Both the position numbers and the translations under genes were made by a program. DNA of 64,000 nucleotides from Flavobacterium humi (lineage in GTDB: Bacteria; Bacteroidota; Bacteroidia; Flavobacteriales; Flavobacteriaceae): assembly GCF_004745595.1 (NCBI RefSeq), contig NZ_SRLH01000003.1, positions 186,001 through 250,000 on the forward strand. The letters run 5' to 3'. Positions 26,541-35,019 of the stretch are shown in pieces. Below the pieces are notes generated by a model. That model worked only from the letters and a program-made list of their open reading frames with translations. It made no database searches and had not been told where the DNA came from. Every line of letters begins with the position of its first letter. The stretch's first letter is position 1.

Positions 26541-26891
26541 ATGGACAGAATATACTACCTTTCTTCCTGCGACACCTGCCGGAAAATAATCAAATCGTTG
26601 CCCAATGCAGACCGCCTGACATTTATTGACATTCGCCAGAACCCGCTTTCTGAAGCCGATGTAGAAGAAATGCACCAGCTTTCCGGAAGTTACGAAGCGC
26701 TTTTCAGCAAGAAGGCGCAATTGTACAAATCCATGGACCTGAAAAATAAAAACCTGACCGAAGCCGATTATAAAAAATACCTTTTAGAACATTATACGTT
26801 CCTGAGCCGCCCTGTTTTTATCATTGACGGCAAAATCTACATTGGCAACAGCCAAAAAAATATCCTGGAAGTGATTAAAGTACTGGGCTAA
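26541..26891 (+). CDS. ArsC/Spx-family thioredoxin-like protein
   Basis: This 116-residue protein of the ArsC/YffB/Spx thioredoxin-like family has the CxxC motif at Cys10-Asp-Thr-Cys13 (YYLSSCDTCRK). The conserved arginine/proline region is LEHYTFLSRPVFIIDGKIYIG (near 83-103). It could be an arsenate reductase-like oxidoreductase; substrate is uncertain and there are no arsenic resistance genes nearby. An upstream ATG at 26457 overlaps the DinB-like gene on the other strand and is less likely. Its stop overlaps the next start by one base (TAATG), so it is coupled to the EamA transporter. Confidence 0.82.
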   Translation: MDRIYYLSSCDTCRKIIKSLPNADRLTFIDIRQNPLSEADVEEMHQLSGSYEALFSKKAQLYKSMDLKNKNLTEADYKKYLLEHYTFLSRPVFIIDGKIYIGNSQKNILEVIKVLG

Positions 26892-27802
26892 TGTCAAAAA
26901 GAAACCTGGCCCTTATTGCCGCCACACTGGTCTCCCTTATTTACGGCGTGACCTTTACCATTGCCAAAGACGTCATGCCAGCCTATATTGATGCCTTCGG
27001 GTTTATCCTGTTGCGTGTGGGCGGGACTACTTTGTTGTTTTGGCTGATTGCCACCCTGATGCTTTGGCTCCAGCCGGAAAAAACCGAAAAGATCGACAAG
27101 GCTGATTTCCCACGGATTATTGCCGCTTCCTTTTTTGGCGTTGCTTTTAACATGCTTACTTTTTTCAAGGGGCTGAGTTATACTTCTCCAATCATGGGGG
27201 CCATCATTATGGTGACCACACCGATGATCGTCCTGATTTTATCGGCTGTCCTGATCCGGGAACGGATGGAAAAACGCAAAGTCATCGGGATTGTTTTAGG
27301 GCTGGCCGGAACCGCCTTTTTGATCCTTTACGGAAAACCGATGCTCAATGCCCCAAAAGCCGGCCTGGGAAATTTACTGGTTTTCGTAAATGCCGTTTCC
27401 TATGGTTTTTACCTGATCATCGTAAAAAAACTGATGGATAAATACAATGCGCTTTCGTTTGTAAAATGGATCTACTTCTTCGGTTTTTTGATGGTGCTTC
27501 CTTTTGGCTGGAACGAATTCCAGGCGGTACACTGGACAGCTGTGCCGGTGGATATTTTCTGGAAAATAGGTTTTGTGGTGGTTTTTTCCACTTTCCTGAC
27601 CTATTTATTGAATTTGCTTTCGATGAAAGAACTCAAGCCGACCACAGTAGCGGTTTTCATTTACCTGCAGCCGTTGTTTGCTTCGGTTTTCGCCATCGGA
27701 TTAGGAAAAGATGAATTGAATATGGTAAAAATCGGTTCGGCTATACTGATTTTTACCGGAGTTTACCTGGTTACCCAAAAAAAGAATTCACAGCAATCCT
27801 AA
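26891..27802 (+). CDS. EamA/DMT superfamily transporter
   Basis: This 303-residue inner membrane protein has ten predicted helices arranged as two EamA repeats of five. The first is around 8-140 (GLSYTSPIMGAIIMVTTPMIV) and the second around 150-295 (MKELKPTTVAVFIYLQPLFASVFAIGLG). The family exports metabolites such as amino acids; the substrate cannot be told. It is translationally coupled to the ArsC-like gene (TAATG). Confidence 0.88.
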   Translation: MSKRNLALIAATLVSLIYGVTFTIAKDVMPAYIDAFGFILLRVGGTTLLFWLIATLMLWLQPEKTEKIDKADFPRIIAASFFGVAFNMLTFFKGLSYTSPIMGAIIMVTTPMIVLILSAVLIRERMEKRKVIGIVLGLAGTAFLILYGKPMLNAPKAGLGNLLVFVNAVSYGFYLIIVKKLMDKYNALSFVKWIYFFGFLMVLPFGWNEFQAVHWTAVPVDIFWKIGFVVVFSTFLTYLLNLLSMKELKPTTVAVFIYLQPLFASVFAIGLGKDELNMVKIGSAILIFTGVYLVTQKKNSQQS

Positions 27803-27866
27803 CCAACCGTATCTTTTAGAGTTTGTTACAGGTAGGATCGGATACTGAACACTCAATAGTTTTTCT

Positions 27867-27874
27867 TACATTTG
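27867..27874 (+). promoter_or_regulatory. -7 box for yicC-gmk-nadD
   Basis: TACATTTG is a full -7 match 20 bases upstream of the yicC ATG. No TTG was found at -33. It supports the start at 27895, not the upstream in-frame ATG at 27823. Confidence 0.5.
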
Positions 27875-27894
27875 TAGCCATTACAATTTTCAAT

Positions 27895-28755
27895 ATGATA
27901 CAATCCATGACAGGTTTTGGCAAAGCGTCACTGCAATTGCCTACCAAAAAAATAACGGTCGAATTAAAATCATTGAACAGCAAAGGACTGGACCTGAACA
28001 CCAGGATGCCTTCTGTATACCGCGAAATGGAATTAAGCCTTCGCAACCAGATTGCCCAGAGCCTGGAGCGTGGGAAAGTAGATTTCTCCTTGTACATTGA
28101 AGTGACCGGAGAAGAAACATCGACCAAAGTCAACGCGCCCATCGTAAAAGCGTATATTAAGCAAATGCGTGATATTTTGCCGGATGCCGACAATACCGAA
28201 TTAATGAAAATGGCAGTCCGCATGCCTGATGCCTTAAAAACAGAGCGTGACGAAATTGACGAAAACGAATGGAAGCAAATCCAGTCTGTAATTGATGAAG
28301 CCCTGGCCAACATTAATGATTTCCGTGTCTCTGAAGGCCTATCCCTGGAAAAGGAATTCAAATTACGCATCGATAATATCCGTTCCTACATGAACCAGGC
28401 ATTGGTACTGGATCCGGAACGTGTGCAGAATATCAAGGAAAGACTGCAGACAGCTATCGATGAATTGAAAGTAAATGTAGACACCAATCGTTTTGAGCAG
28501 GAATTGATCTATTATTTAGAAAAACTGGACATTACCGAAGAAAAAGTTCGTTTAGGCAACCACCTGGATTATTTCCTGGAAACCATCAAAGGCACCGAAG
28601 CCAACGGAAGGAAATTAGGTTTCATTACCCAGGAAATGGGCAGGGAAATCAATACTATGGGTTCCAAATCCAACCATGCCGAAATGCAGAAACTGGTCGT
28701 ACTGATGAAAGACGAACTGGAAAAAATAAAAGAACAGGTACTCAATGTACTTTAA
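27895..28755 (+). CDS. YicC-family endoribonuclease
   Basis: This 286-residue protein is recognised by the N-terminal MIQSMTGFGKAS, the middle SLNSKGLDLNTRMPS and the C-terminal HLDYFLETIKGTEANGRKLGFITQEMGREINTMGSKSNHAEMQ region (DUF1732). E. coli YicC is an endoribonuclease involved in degrading the RyhB small RNA. The start at 27895 fits both the family N-terminus and the upstream -7 box. It leads a probable operon with gmk (50-base gap) and nadD. The yicC-gmk pairing is common in bacteria. Confidence 0.93.
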   Translation: MIQSMTGFGKASLQLPTKKITVELKSLNSKGLDLNTRMPSVYREMELSLRNQIAQSLERGKVDFSLYIEVTGEETSTKVNAPIVKAYIKQMRDILPDADNTELMKMAVRMPDALKTERDEIDENEWKQIQSVIDEALANINDFRVSEGLSLEKEFKLRIDNIRSYMNQALVLDPERVQNIKERLQTAIDELKVNVDTNRFEQELIYYLEKLDITEEKVRLGNHLDYFLETIKGTEANGRKLGFITQEMGREINTMGSKSNHAEMQKLVVLMKDELEKIKEQVLNVL

Positions 28756-28771
28756 TTAAAGCATACAGCTA

Positions 28772-28786
28772 CAAGCCATCGGCTTG
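28772..28786 (+). other. Small hairpin in the yicC-gmk gap
   Basis: A 6-bp stem CAAGCC-atc-GGCTTG lies between the two genes. It lacks a T-run, so it is not a terminator; it could stabilise or process the message. Confidence 0.35.
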
Positions 28787-28805
28787 AGGCAAAAACACAA
28801 CTACA

Positions 28806-29375
28806 ATGAAAGAAGGGAAATTACTCGTATTTTCAGCACCGTCAGGTTCGGGCAAAACAACAATAGTCAGGCATTTGCTGGCACAGGAAGAATTAAACCT
28901 GGAATTTTCAATTTCGGCCACAACACGGGCTCCCAGAGGAGAGGAAGTACATGGGAAGGATTATTATTTCATTTCCCTTGAAGAATTCAAAAAACACATC
29001 AAGGCAGAGGATTTTGTAGAATGGGAAGAAGTGTACCGTGATAATTTCTATGGTACGCTCAAAAGCGAAGTAGAACGCATCTGGGCCAAAGGCAAGAATG
29101 TCATTTTTGATATCGATGTGGCCGGCGGGTTGCGCATCAAATCAAAATTCCAGCAGGAAACCCTTGCCGTATTCGTAAAACCGCCAAGCATCGACGAATT
29201 GAAAATCCGCCTGAAGAAACGTTCCACCGAAAGCGACGACAAAATCAATATGCGTATTGCCAAAGCATCTGTAGAACTGGCAACAGCACCACAATTTGAC
29301 AAAATCATCAAAAATTATGATCTGGACGTAGCCAAAGTAGATGCGTACGAATTGGTAAAAGATTTTTTGAAGTAA
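28806..29375 (+). CDS. gmk: Guanylate kinase
   Basis: This 189-residue cytosolic enzyme phosphorylates GMP to GDP. The P-loop APSGSGKTT (residues 11-19) is followed by the GMP-binding segment SISATTRAPRGEEVHGKDYYF and the lid region with DIDVAGGLRIKSKFQ (near 100). Length is normal. It lies 50 bases after yicC and 35 bases before nadD in one orientation. Confidence 0.96.
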   Translation: MKEGKLLVFSAPSGSGKTTIVRHLLAQEELNLEFSISATTRAPRGEEVHGKDYYFISLEEFKKHIKAEDFVEWEEVYRDNFYGTLKSEVERIWAKGKNVIFDIDVAGGLRIKSKFQQETLAVFVKPPSIDELKIRLKKRSTESDDKINMRIAKASVELATAPQFDKIIKNYDLDVAKVDAYELVKDFLK

Positions 29376-29410
29376 AACAACTTCATTTTTCCCCCTAAAT
29401 CATAAAAACC

Positions 29411-29992
29411 ATGAAGATAGGATTGTATTTCGGGACTTTTAATCCCATACATACCGGGCATATGATCATTGCGAACCACTTGGCCGAACATTCGGACCTG
29501 GACCAGGTTTGGATGGTTGTCACGCCGCACAATCCGCACAAGCAAAAAAACACGCTCCTGGATGATTACCACCGCTTGGAAATGGTCCATCTGGCCACTA
29601 AGGATTTTCCCAAATTACAGCCTTCCGATGTAGAATTCAAGCTGCCGCAGCCCAACTATACGGTAAACACTTTGGCTCACCTACAGGAAAAATACCCACA
29701 GCATACTTTCTCCCTGATTATGGGCGAAGACAACCTGAATTCGCTCCACAAATGGAAAAACTATGAAGTAATCCTCCAAAACCACAGTATTTATGTGTAT
29801 CCCCGTTTGGCATCAGGAGAAATCGATGCCCAGTTTATCAATCATCCTAAAATCCATCGGATTGGGGCTCCGGTTATAGAGATTTCCTCCACTTTTATCC
29901 GGGAAAGCATCAAGAATAAGAAAAACGTGGTCCCGCTTTTGCCTGAAAAAGTATGGCATTATATAGACCATAATTTGTTTTACAAAAAATAA
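29411..29992 (+). CDS. nadD: Nicotinate-nucleotide adenylyltransferase
   Basis: This 193-residue enzyme makes nicotinic acid adenine dinucleotide from nicotinate mononucleotide and ATP in NAD synthesis. The nucleotidyltransferase motifs are GTFNPIHTGH (H14-x-G-H17) and ISSTFIRES near the C-terminus. Length is normal. It is the last gene of the yicC-gmk-nadD unit and is followed by a perfect terminator hairpin. Confidence 0.95.
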   Translation: MKIGLYFGTFNPIHTGHMIIANHLAEHSDLDQVWMVVTPHNPHKQKNTLLDDYHRLEMVHLATKDFPKLQPSDVEFKLPQPNYTVNTLAHLQEKYPQHTFSLIMGEDNLNSLHKWKNYEVILQNHSIYVYPRLASGEIDAQFINHPKIHRIGAPVIEISSTFIRESIKNKKNVVPLLPEKVWHYIDHNLFYKK

Positions 29993-30030
29993 GGGTTGGG
30001 TACTTAAAAACTTTTACTACACCCCAAAAT

Positions 30031-30065
30031 ATAAAGGCGTTCAGGAAATTCCTGAACGCCTTTAT
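30031..30065. terminator. Strong intrinsic terminator after nadD
   Basis: The perfect 16-bp stem ATAAAGGCGTTCAGGA / TCCTGAACGCCTTTAT has a 3-base loop. It lies between convergent genes. Confidence 0.88.
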
Positions 30066-30115
30066 TCTAAACACCAAAAAACAAAACGTAATTTAACTTA
30101 ACTATTTTTATATAA

Positions 30116-31000
30116 CTAACTCACTTTTTTAGTTGTAGTTTTACTACGTTGCACGGATTGTCTCAAATATTGTATAAATCCTCTTCCTACTAGCTCATAA
30201 GTAGTTCCGGAGGCATTATGATACAATCTAATCCGATTGTCATTTATAACGCTGAGTGTAAACGATTCATTGCCCCAGAAATCATAATTTAATGTTAAAA
30301 TTTTCTGATAAGGGCTTCCAGTGTTGAAAATCCCGTACTGTCCGGTAAAATCCCAATAGATATTATTTACGTTTGTGCCGGGAGCATCTTGGGAAGAACG
30401 GAACGTATCATCGCTTCCTCCAGCCATAAACTGAATAAAATGTTCGTTGTCAAAATCATTCAAAGCTCCTGCATGGCTCGTATACACTTTTTCCCAGGCT
30501 TTATACTCCTGAAGGAAATAATGGATGTTGTCATAAAAAACACGATCGTAATCAAAAGTATTCCTTTGGTACCCTACAAGAAAATAAGTCGTGTTCTGGC
30601 TTCGGCTGTATAATTTAACCTGATTGGCCGATGTTTGGTACACTTCAAGATCGTATACACCATAAATATCGTGGAAAAACCGAATGGTCGTAGGGAAATA
30701 ACCATACGAGCCCACTTTAATCCCGAAACCGCCGCCGGTTGTTCCTATTCCCACTAAATTGTTGTTGGCATACAAACTTCCGTTAAGGAAAGAAATGGTA
30801 AAAGCCCTGGATAAAAACGGCACGTCGCCATTCCCTATAGTCCTGTCATAGTCAACATACCATAAATCATAGCCTTCCATGAGTTCCGGCAAAGAAACAG
30901 ATCCGTCGTCATACGGTTCTTCCACATACACATCGGTCACGCAGGAAGAAAATAAAAAGGGCAAAACCACCGCTGCTAAAAGTATTTTTATCGTTTTCAT
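30116..31000 (-). CDS. Two-domain lipoprotein of unknown function
   Basis: This 294-residue lipoprotein has a lipobox Cys at 20 (LFSSC). The mature part seems to be two tandem copies of a lipocalin-like beta domain. The first (about 42-155) ends VKLYSRSQNTTYFLVGYQRN and the second (about 165-275) ends IRLYHNASGTTYELVGRGFI. Similar N-terminal and C-terminal halves suggest internal duplication. Function is unknown. Database relatives may carry a name taken from the neighbouring nadD gene; nothing in this protein resembles an adenylyltransferase. It is monocistronic, convergent to nadD. Confidence 0.75.
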   Translation of the reverse strand: MKTIKILLAAVVLPFLFSSCVTDVYVEEPYDDGSVSLPELMEGYDLWYVDYDRTIGNGDVPFLSRAFTISFLNGSLYANNNLVGIGTTGGGFGIKVGSYGYFPTTIRFFHDIYGVYDLEVYQTSANQVKLYSRSQNTTYFLVGYQRNTFDYDRVFYDNIHYFLQEYKAWEKVYTSHAGALNDFDNEHFIQFMAGGSDDTFRSSQDAPGTNVNNIYWDFTGQYGIFNTGSPYQKILTLNYDFWGNESFTLSVINDNRIRLYHNASGTTYELVGRGFIQYLRQSVQRSKTTTKKVS

Positions 31001-31106
31001 GATTCGTTTATTTTAGGTTTGAATAAGTCTGTTCAATATGCGTGCCAAAAAATCCGGCTATTGGATTTTAAGGTCGTTAGATTTTTCGCCTTTTAACATT
31101 TTTGAT

Positions 31107-31114
31107 TACTTTTG
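31107..31114 (+). promoter_or_regulatory. -7 box for gpsA
   Basis: TACTTTTG is a full -7 match 128 bases upstream of the chosen gpsA start. The transcript would include the 78-bp repeat at 31153-31230 in its leader. Confidence 0.4.
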
Positions 31115-31152
31115 ACTAATAATTTATCTGGAAATGGCTTCCACTATTTTCC

Positions 31153-31230
31153 GGAGCTATTTCCCGCTATCCATTGCAATCTTTTGTTTTGTACCAAAAA
31201 ACAAAAGGATTTCCATTGCTATCGGGGCTA
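31153..31230 (-). repeat. 78-bp palindromic dispersed repeat, copy A
   Basis: Read on the minus strand it begins TAGCCCCGAT and ends GGAAATAGCTCC, the same ends and the same total length (78) as copy B at 32806-32883. The middle is a palindrome, CTTTTGTTTT / AAAAACAAAAG. The two copies differ in the stem while both keep pairing. It lies 12 bases before the gpsA start. Confidence 0.75.
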
Positions 31231-31242
31231 AAAAATGAAACA

Positions 31243-32238
31243 ATGATTACAAAACCAAAATTTGCAGTAATAGGCGGCGGAAGCTGGGCAACGGCCATCA
31301 GCAAAATGCTGTGTGTAAACCTCGGCGAAATAGCGTGGTACATGCGTAACCAGGACGCTGTAAATCATATCAAGGCGCATAAACACAATCCGAATTACCT
31401 GAGTTCGGTAGAATTTGACCTGAACAAACTCCGCTTAACAACCGACATCAATGAAGCTGTCGCTTACGCGGATTATATCATATTTGCGATTCCTTCCGCT
31501 TTTTTAAGTGCCGAACTGGAAAAAATGACCGAATCGCTGGAAGGCAAAGTGATTTTTTCGGCTATTAAAGGTATTGTCCCGGAAAGCAGCCTTATTGTTG
31601 GGGAACATTTCCATAAAATGTATGACATCCCTTATGATAATATCGGGGTTATTACCGGCCCTTGCCACGCAGAAGAAGTAGCGTTGGAACGTTTGTCATA
31701 CCTGACCATTGCCTGCGGTGATGCCTCCAAAGCCAAAATCGTGGCCAAATGCCTGTCCGGAAACTACATTAAAGCCAAAATCTCGGATGATATTATCGGT
31801 ACCGAATATGCCGCCATGCTCAAGAACATTTATGCCATTGCTGCAGGAATCGCGCATGGTTTAGGTTATGGAGATAATTTCCAGTCCGTATTGATGAGCA
31901 ATGGAATCCGGGAAATGAAAAAATTCATCCGAAAAGTGCATAAAATGAAACGGAACATCAACAACTCAGCGTATTTGGGCGATTTGCTGGTCACCGGATA
32001 TTCCGTCTTTTCACGCAACAGGATGTTTGGGAACATGATCGGTAAAGGTTATACGGTAAAATCAGCGCAAATGGAAATGAGTATGGTCGCCGAAGGGTAT
32101 TATGCCACAAAAAGCGCCTACAAGCTCAACCAGGAATATGGCGCCAAAACGCCTATCATCAATGCAGTGTATGCTATTTTATACGAAGGGAAAGAAGCCA
32201 AGGAAGTCTTCCGTAAACTGACTGAGAAGCTGGATTGA
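31243..32238 (+). CDS. gpsA: Glycerol-3-phosphate dehydrogenase, NAD(P)+
   Basis: This 331-residue cytosolic enzyme reduces dihydroxyacetone phosphate to sn-glycerol-3-phosphate, the phospholipid backbone. The Rossmann loop FAVIGGGSWATAIS (6-19) and the active-site lysine region YAAMLKNIYAIAAGIAHGLGYGDN (near 190-213) are clear. An ATG at 31174 lies inside repeat copy A and adds 23 unrelated residues, so MITKPKF at 31243 is chosen. The gene follows the 78-bp repeat directly and is followed by a long hairpin (32260-32303). Confidence 0.93.
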   Translation: MITKPKFAVIGGGSWATAISKMLCVNLGEIAWYMRNQDAVNHIKAHKHNPNYLSSVEFDLNKLRLTTDINEAVAYADYIIFAIPSAFLSAELEKMTESLEGKVIFSAIKGIVPESSLIVGEHFHKMYDIPYDNIGVITGPCHAEEVALERLSYLTIACGDASKAKIVAKCLSGNYIKAKISDDIIGTEYAAMLKNIYAIAAGIAHGLGYGDNFQSVLMSNGIREMKKFIRKVHKMKRNINNSAYLGDLLVTGYSVFSRNRMFGNMIGKGYTVKSAQMEMSMVAEGYYATKSAYKLNQEYGAKTPIINAVYAILYEGKEAKEVFRKLTEKLD

Positions 32239-32259
32239 TGATTTAGATAAAAGAAGAAA

Positions 32260-32303
32260 GAGCCAAGAAACAAGACTTATACGATTGTCTTTTTTCTTGG
32301 CTC
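32260..32303. terminator. Long hairpin between convergent genes, possible terminator
   Basis: The 17-bp stem GAGCCAAGAAACAAGAC / GTCTTTTTTCTTGGCTC (one mismatch) has a 10-base loop. It is followed by a 14-base tandem word (32302-32329). The hairpin is purine-rich on one arm and lacks a clean T-run. Confidence 0.5.
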
Positions 32304-32329
32304 TTGATTCTTGTCTCTTGATTCTTGTC
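32302..32329. repeat. 14-bp tandem word repeat
   Basis: TCTTGATTCTTGTC occurs twice back to back, overlapping the end of the long hairpin at 32260-32303. Confidence 0.7.
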
Positions 32330-32332
32330 TGT

Positions 32333-32740
32333 CTACCGCACAATAACCCCGTCCACAAACAGGATCGGTACTTCTTCCACAGCTTGTTCGCTGATGCTGC
32401 CTTTGACAAACGTAAATTTCTTGTCGTATAAAGTGTTCCCGATAAAATAGGTCACCATAAACTCATTGTTGAGTTCCAGGACGCTTTTTTCGATCATTTC
32501 GACCTTGACGACGGTAACAGGTACTATTTGCGCAAAAGCATGGCGCAGGAGCGACGTTTTCTTCATTTCGCCATCAATGGTGCCAAACGCTTTGGAAACG
32601 ACCATTACACTGTCTAAAATGAAGTCACTGTCATTAACCAGGTAAACATTCCAGACTTTATCCATAAAGTCATCGTTCCATTCCTGCACAGCGGCCAGGA
32701 ATACGTTTTCCACTTGAGGGATGATAATATCTTTTTTCAT
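32333..32740 (-). CDS. Conserved flavobacterial protein of unknown function
   Basis: This 135-residue protein has no signal peptide or membrane segment. It starts MKKDIIIPQVENVFLAAVQ and includes VVSKAFGTIDGEMKKTSLLRHAF and FMVTYFIGNTLYDKKFTFV, an alpha/beta pattern I associate with a conserved flavobacterial protein usually found next to pheS. Function is unknown. The upstream in-frame ATG at 32758 adds six residues; 32740 fits a conserved MKKD start. It lies on the same strand as pheS, downstream of it, with repeat copy B between them. Confidence 0.7.
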   Translation of the reverse strand: MKKDIIIPQVENVFLAAVQEWNDDFMDKVWNVYLVNDSDFILDSVMVVSKAFGTIDGEMKKTSLLRHAFAQIVPVTVVKVEMIEKSVLELNNEFMVTYFIGNTLYDKKFTFVKGSISEQAVEEVPILFVDGVIVR

Positions 32741-32805
32741 ATAACGGTCAGGCCACACATGACGGTCTTTTGTTTATTTGATTGTTGAAATACTGCAGGC
32801 ATTTA

Positions 32806-32883
32806 TAGCCCTGATGGAAACGGCATCCTTTTTCTGGCTTCTTTAGCCAGGAAAAGATAGAGTGTACAGCAGGAAATAGCTCC
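32806..32883 (+). repeat. 78-bp palindromic dispersed repeat, copy B
   Basis: It begins TAGCCCTGAT and ends GGAAATAGCTCC. The inner stem CTTTTTCTGGCT / AGCCAGGAAAAG differs from that of copy A yet is still complementary, so the hairpin rather than its sequence is conserved. It sits 6 bases after the pheS stop and could act as a 3' structure for that message. Confidence 0.75.
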
Positions 32884-32889
32884 TAAAAA

Positions 32890-33909
<1,020 letters not shown>

Positions 33910-33928
33910 CATGGGTACTATAAAGGTA

Positions 33929-33962
33929 CAAATTTACGGAAAAGTTGGAAGATTTTAGCCAA
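33929..33962 (-). promoter_or_regulatory. Promoter of pheS
   Basis: On the minus strand, TTG (33960-33962, inside the end of the upstream gene) and TAAATTTG (33929-33936) are 23 bases apart. Confidence 0.5.
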
Positions 33963-34311
33963 TCAGCTTTTTTTCCAGAAAATAGTTCACAATCGCTTCT
34001 TTCATCAGCACTGATTGCTCTCCTGCTTTCAGCGGCGGTAGTTCTTCCCGGACTTTGTAATGTGGCCAGCCGTCGTTGTCAAAAAACTCGAATTCGTAAT
34101 AACCATAAGGCTCGAGCAGCCTGCAAATGGCGATATGCATAAGGTTTAGTTTTTCATCTTTTTTATATTTCTGATGGAATTTCCCCAGTTCCTGCACTCC
34201 GATCAAATAAATGATCGCATCCAAATCCAGGTCTTCCCCTTGCGAGAATTGATCGGAAAGTATCGTGACAAGCTGTTCCCAGCGTTCTTTAAGTTGTATA
34301 TCTCTTGACAT
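33955..34311 (-). CDS. Conserved Bacteroidetes protein of unknown function
   Basis: This 118-residue soluble protein is mainly helical at the N-terminus (RWEQLVTILSDQFSQGEDLDLDAIIYLIGVQELG), with a C-terminal segment YGYYEFEFFDNDGWPHYKV. It has no known domain that I recognise. It lies upstream of pheS on the same strand and contains the -33 element of the pheS promoter at its 3' end. The divergent neighbour is the cvpA-like gene. Confidence 0.7.
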   Translation of the reverse strand: MSRDIQLKERWEQLVTILSDQFSQGEDLDLDAIIYLIGVQELGKFHQKYKKDEKLNLMHIAICRLLEPYGYYEFEFFDNDGWPHYKVREELPPLKAGEQSVLMKEAIVNYFLEKKLIG

Positions 34312-34401
34312 TTTTTATAGGTTTAAAGGAAAAAAGTGGAGAAAAGGAAACATTTGATTCCTTTGGCAATCAACAATCCACTAATTTATGCAAAGATAGA
34401 A

Positions 34402-34436
34402 TTGTAAACGAAAATTTAAAGATTCTTTTATCTTTG
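34402..34436 (+). promoter_or_regulatory. Promoter of the CvpA-family gene
   Basis: TTG (34402-34404) is followed after 24 bases by TATCTTTG (34429-34436). Spacing is one base over the usual range. The implied start near 34441 supports the ATG at 34461 over the upstream one at 34305. Confidence 0.5.
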
Positions 34437-34460
34437 TTCTTTACTCTATTTTCTTATGTT

Positions 34461-35012
34461 ATGGAATTTATTGATTTTGTTTTAGGCACGTTATTGGCTT
34501 TCGGATGTTATAAAGGACTTAAAAATGGCTTGTTTGTGGAATTGGCGTCTTTGGTTTCATTTATCGCCGGCATTTATTTCGCTATTAAATTCTCCTATAT
34601 TGCCAGTGATTTTTTAGCAAAGAATGTTCATTGGTCTCCTAAAACTGTCCAGGTTACGGCTTTTATCCTTACATTATTGTTGGTTGTCATTGCCATACAC
34701 CTGCTGGCCAAGGTTTTTACAGGAATAGCCAGTTTTGCTTTCCTGGGTTGGGCAAATGCATTGGCCGGTAGTTTTTTCGGGCTTCTTAAAACCGCTTTAT
34801 TTATAGGGATTATGTTGAGTTTGTTCCAAAAAGTAAACGTAAACAATATGATTTTGTCCAAAGAAACGCAGGAAAATGCCATTCTTTTCAACCCTTGCAT
34901 CAAAACCTCAGAATTCCTGTTGCCCGTTTTGACAGATTGGTTTGAAGACTTGAAAGCCAAAGCCATTGCTGATGAAACTTCCGAAAATGAAGCCTCTGAA
35001 AAAAACGACTAA
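34461..35012 (+). CDS. CvpA family membrane protein
   Basis: This 183-residue protein has four hydrophobic helices (about 3-20, 26-45, 60-82, 100-120). It begins MEFIDFVLGTLLAFGCYKGLKNGLFVELASL, the CvpA-like opening. CvpA is linked to colicin V production and to envelope and bile-salt stress in other bacteria; the exact role is unsettled. The tail after residue 150 is acidic. The upstream ATG at 34305 is rejected because the promoter lies between the two. It is convergent with batE, only 7 bases apart. Confidence 0.8.
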   Translation: MEFIDFVLGTLLAFGCYKGLKNGLFVELASLVSFIAGIYFAIKFSYIASDFLAKNVHWSPKTVQVTAFILTLLLVVIAIHLLAKVFTGIASFAFLGWANALAGSFFGLLKTALFIGIMLSLFQKVNVNNMILSKETQENAILFNPCIKTSEFLLPVLTDWFEDLKAKAIADETSENEASEKND

Positions 35013-35019
35013 TTATTCT

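Noticed and set aside
31174..31242. Longer N-terminus of gpsA
   Set aside because: It would be encoded by the dispersed 78-bp repeat and precedes the normal Rossmann start.
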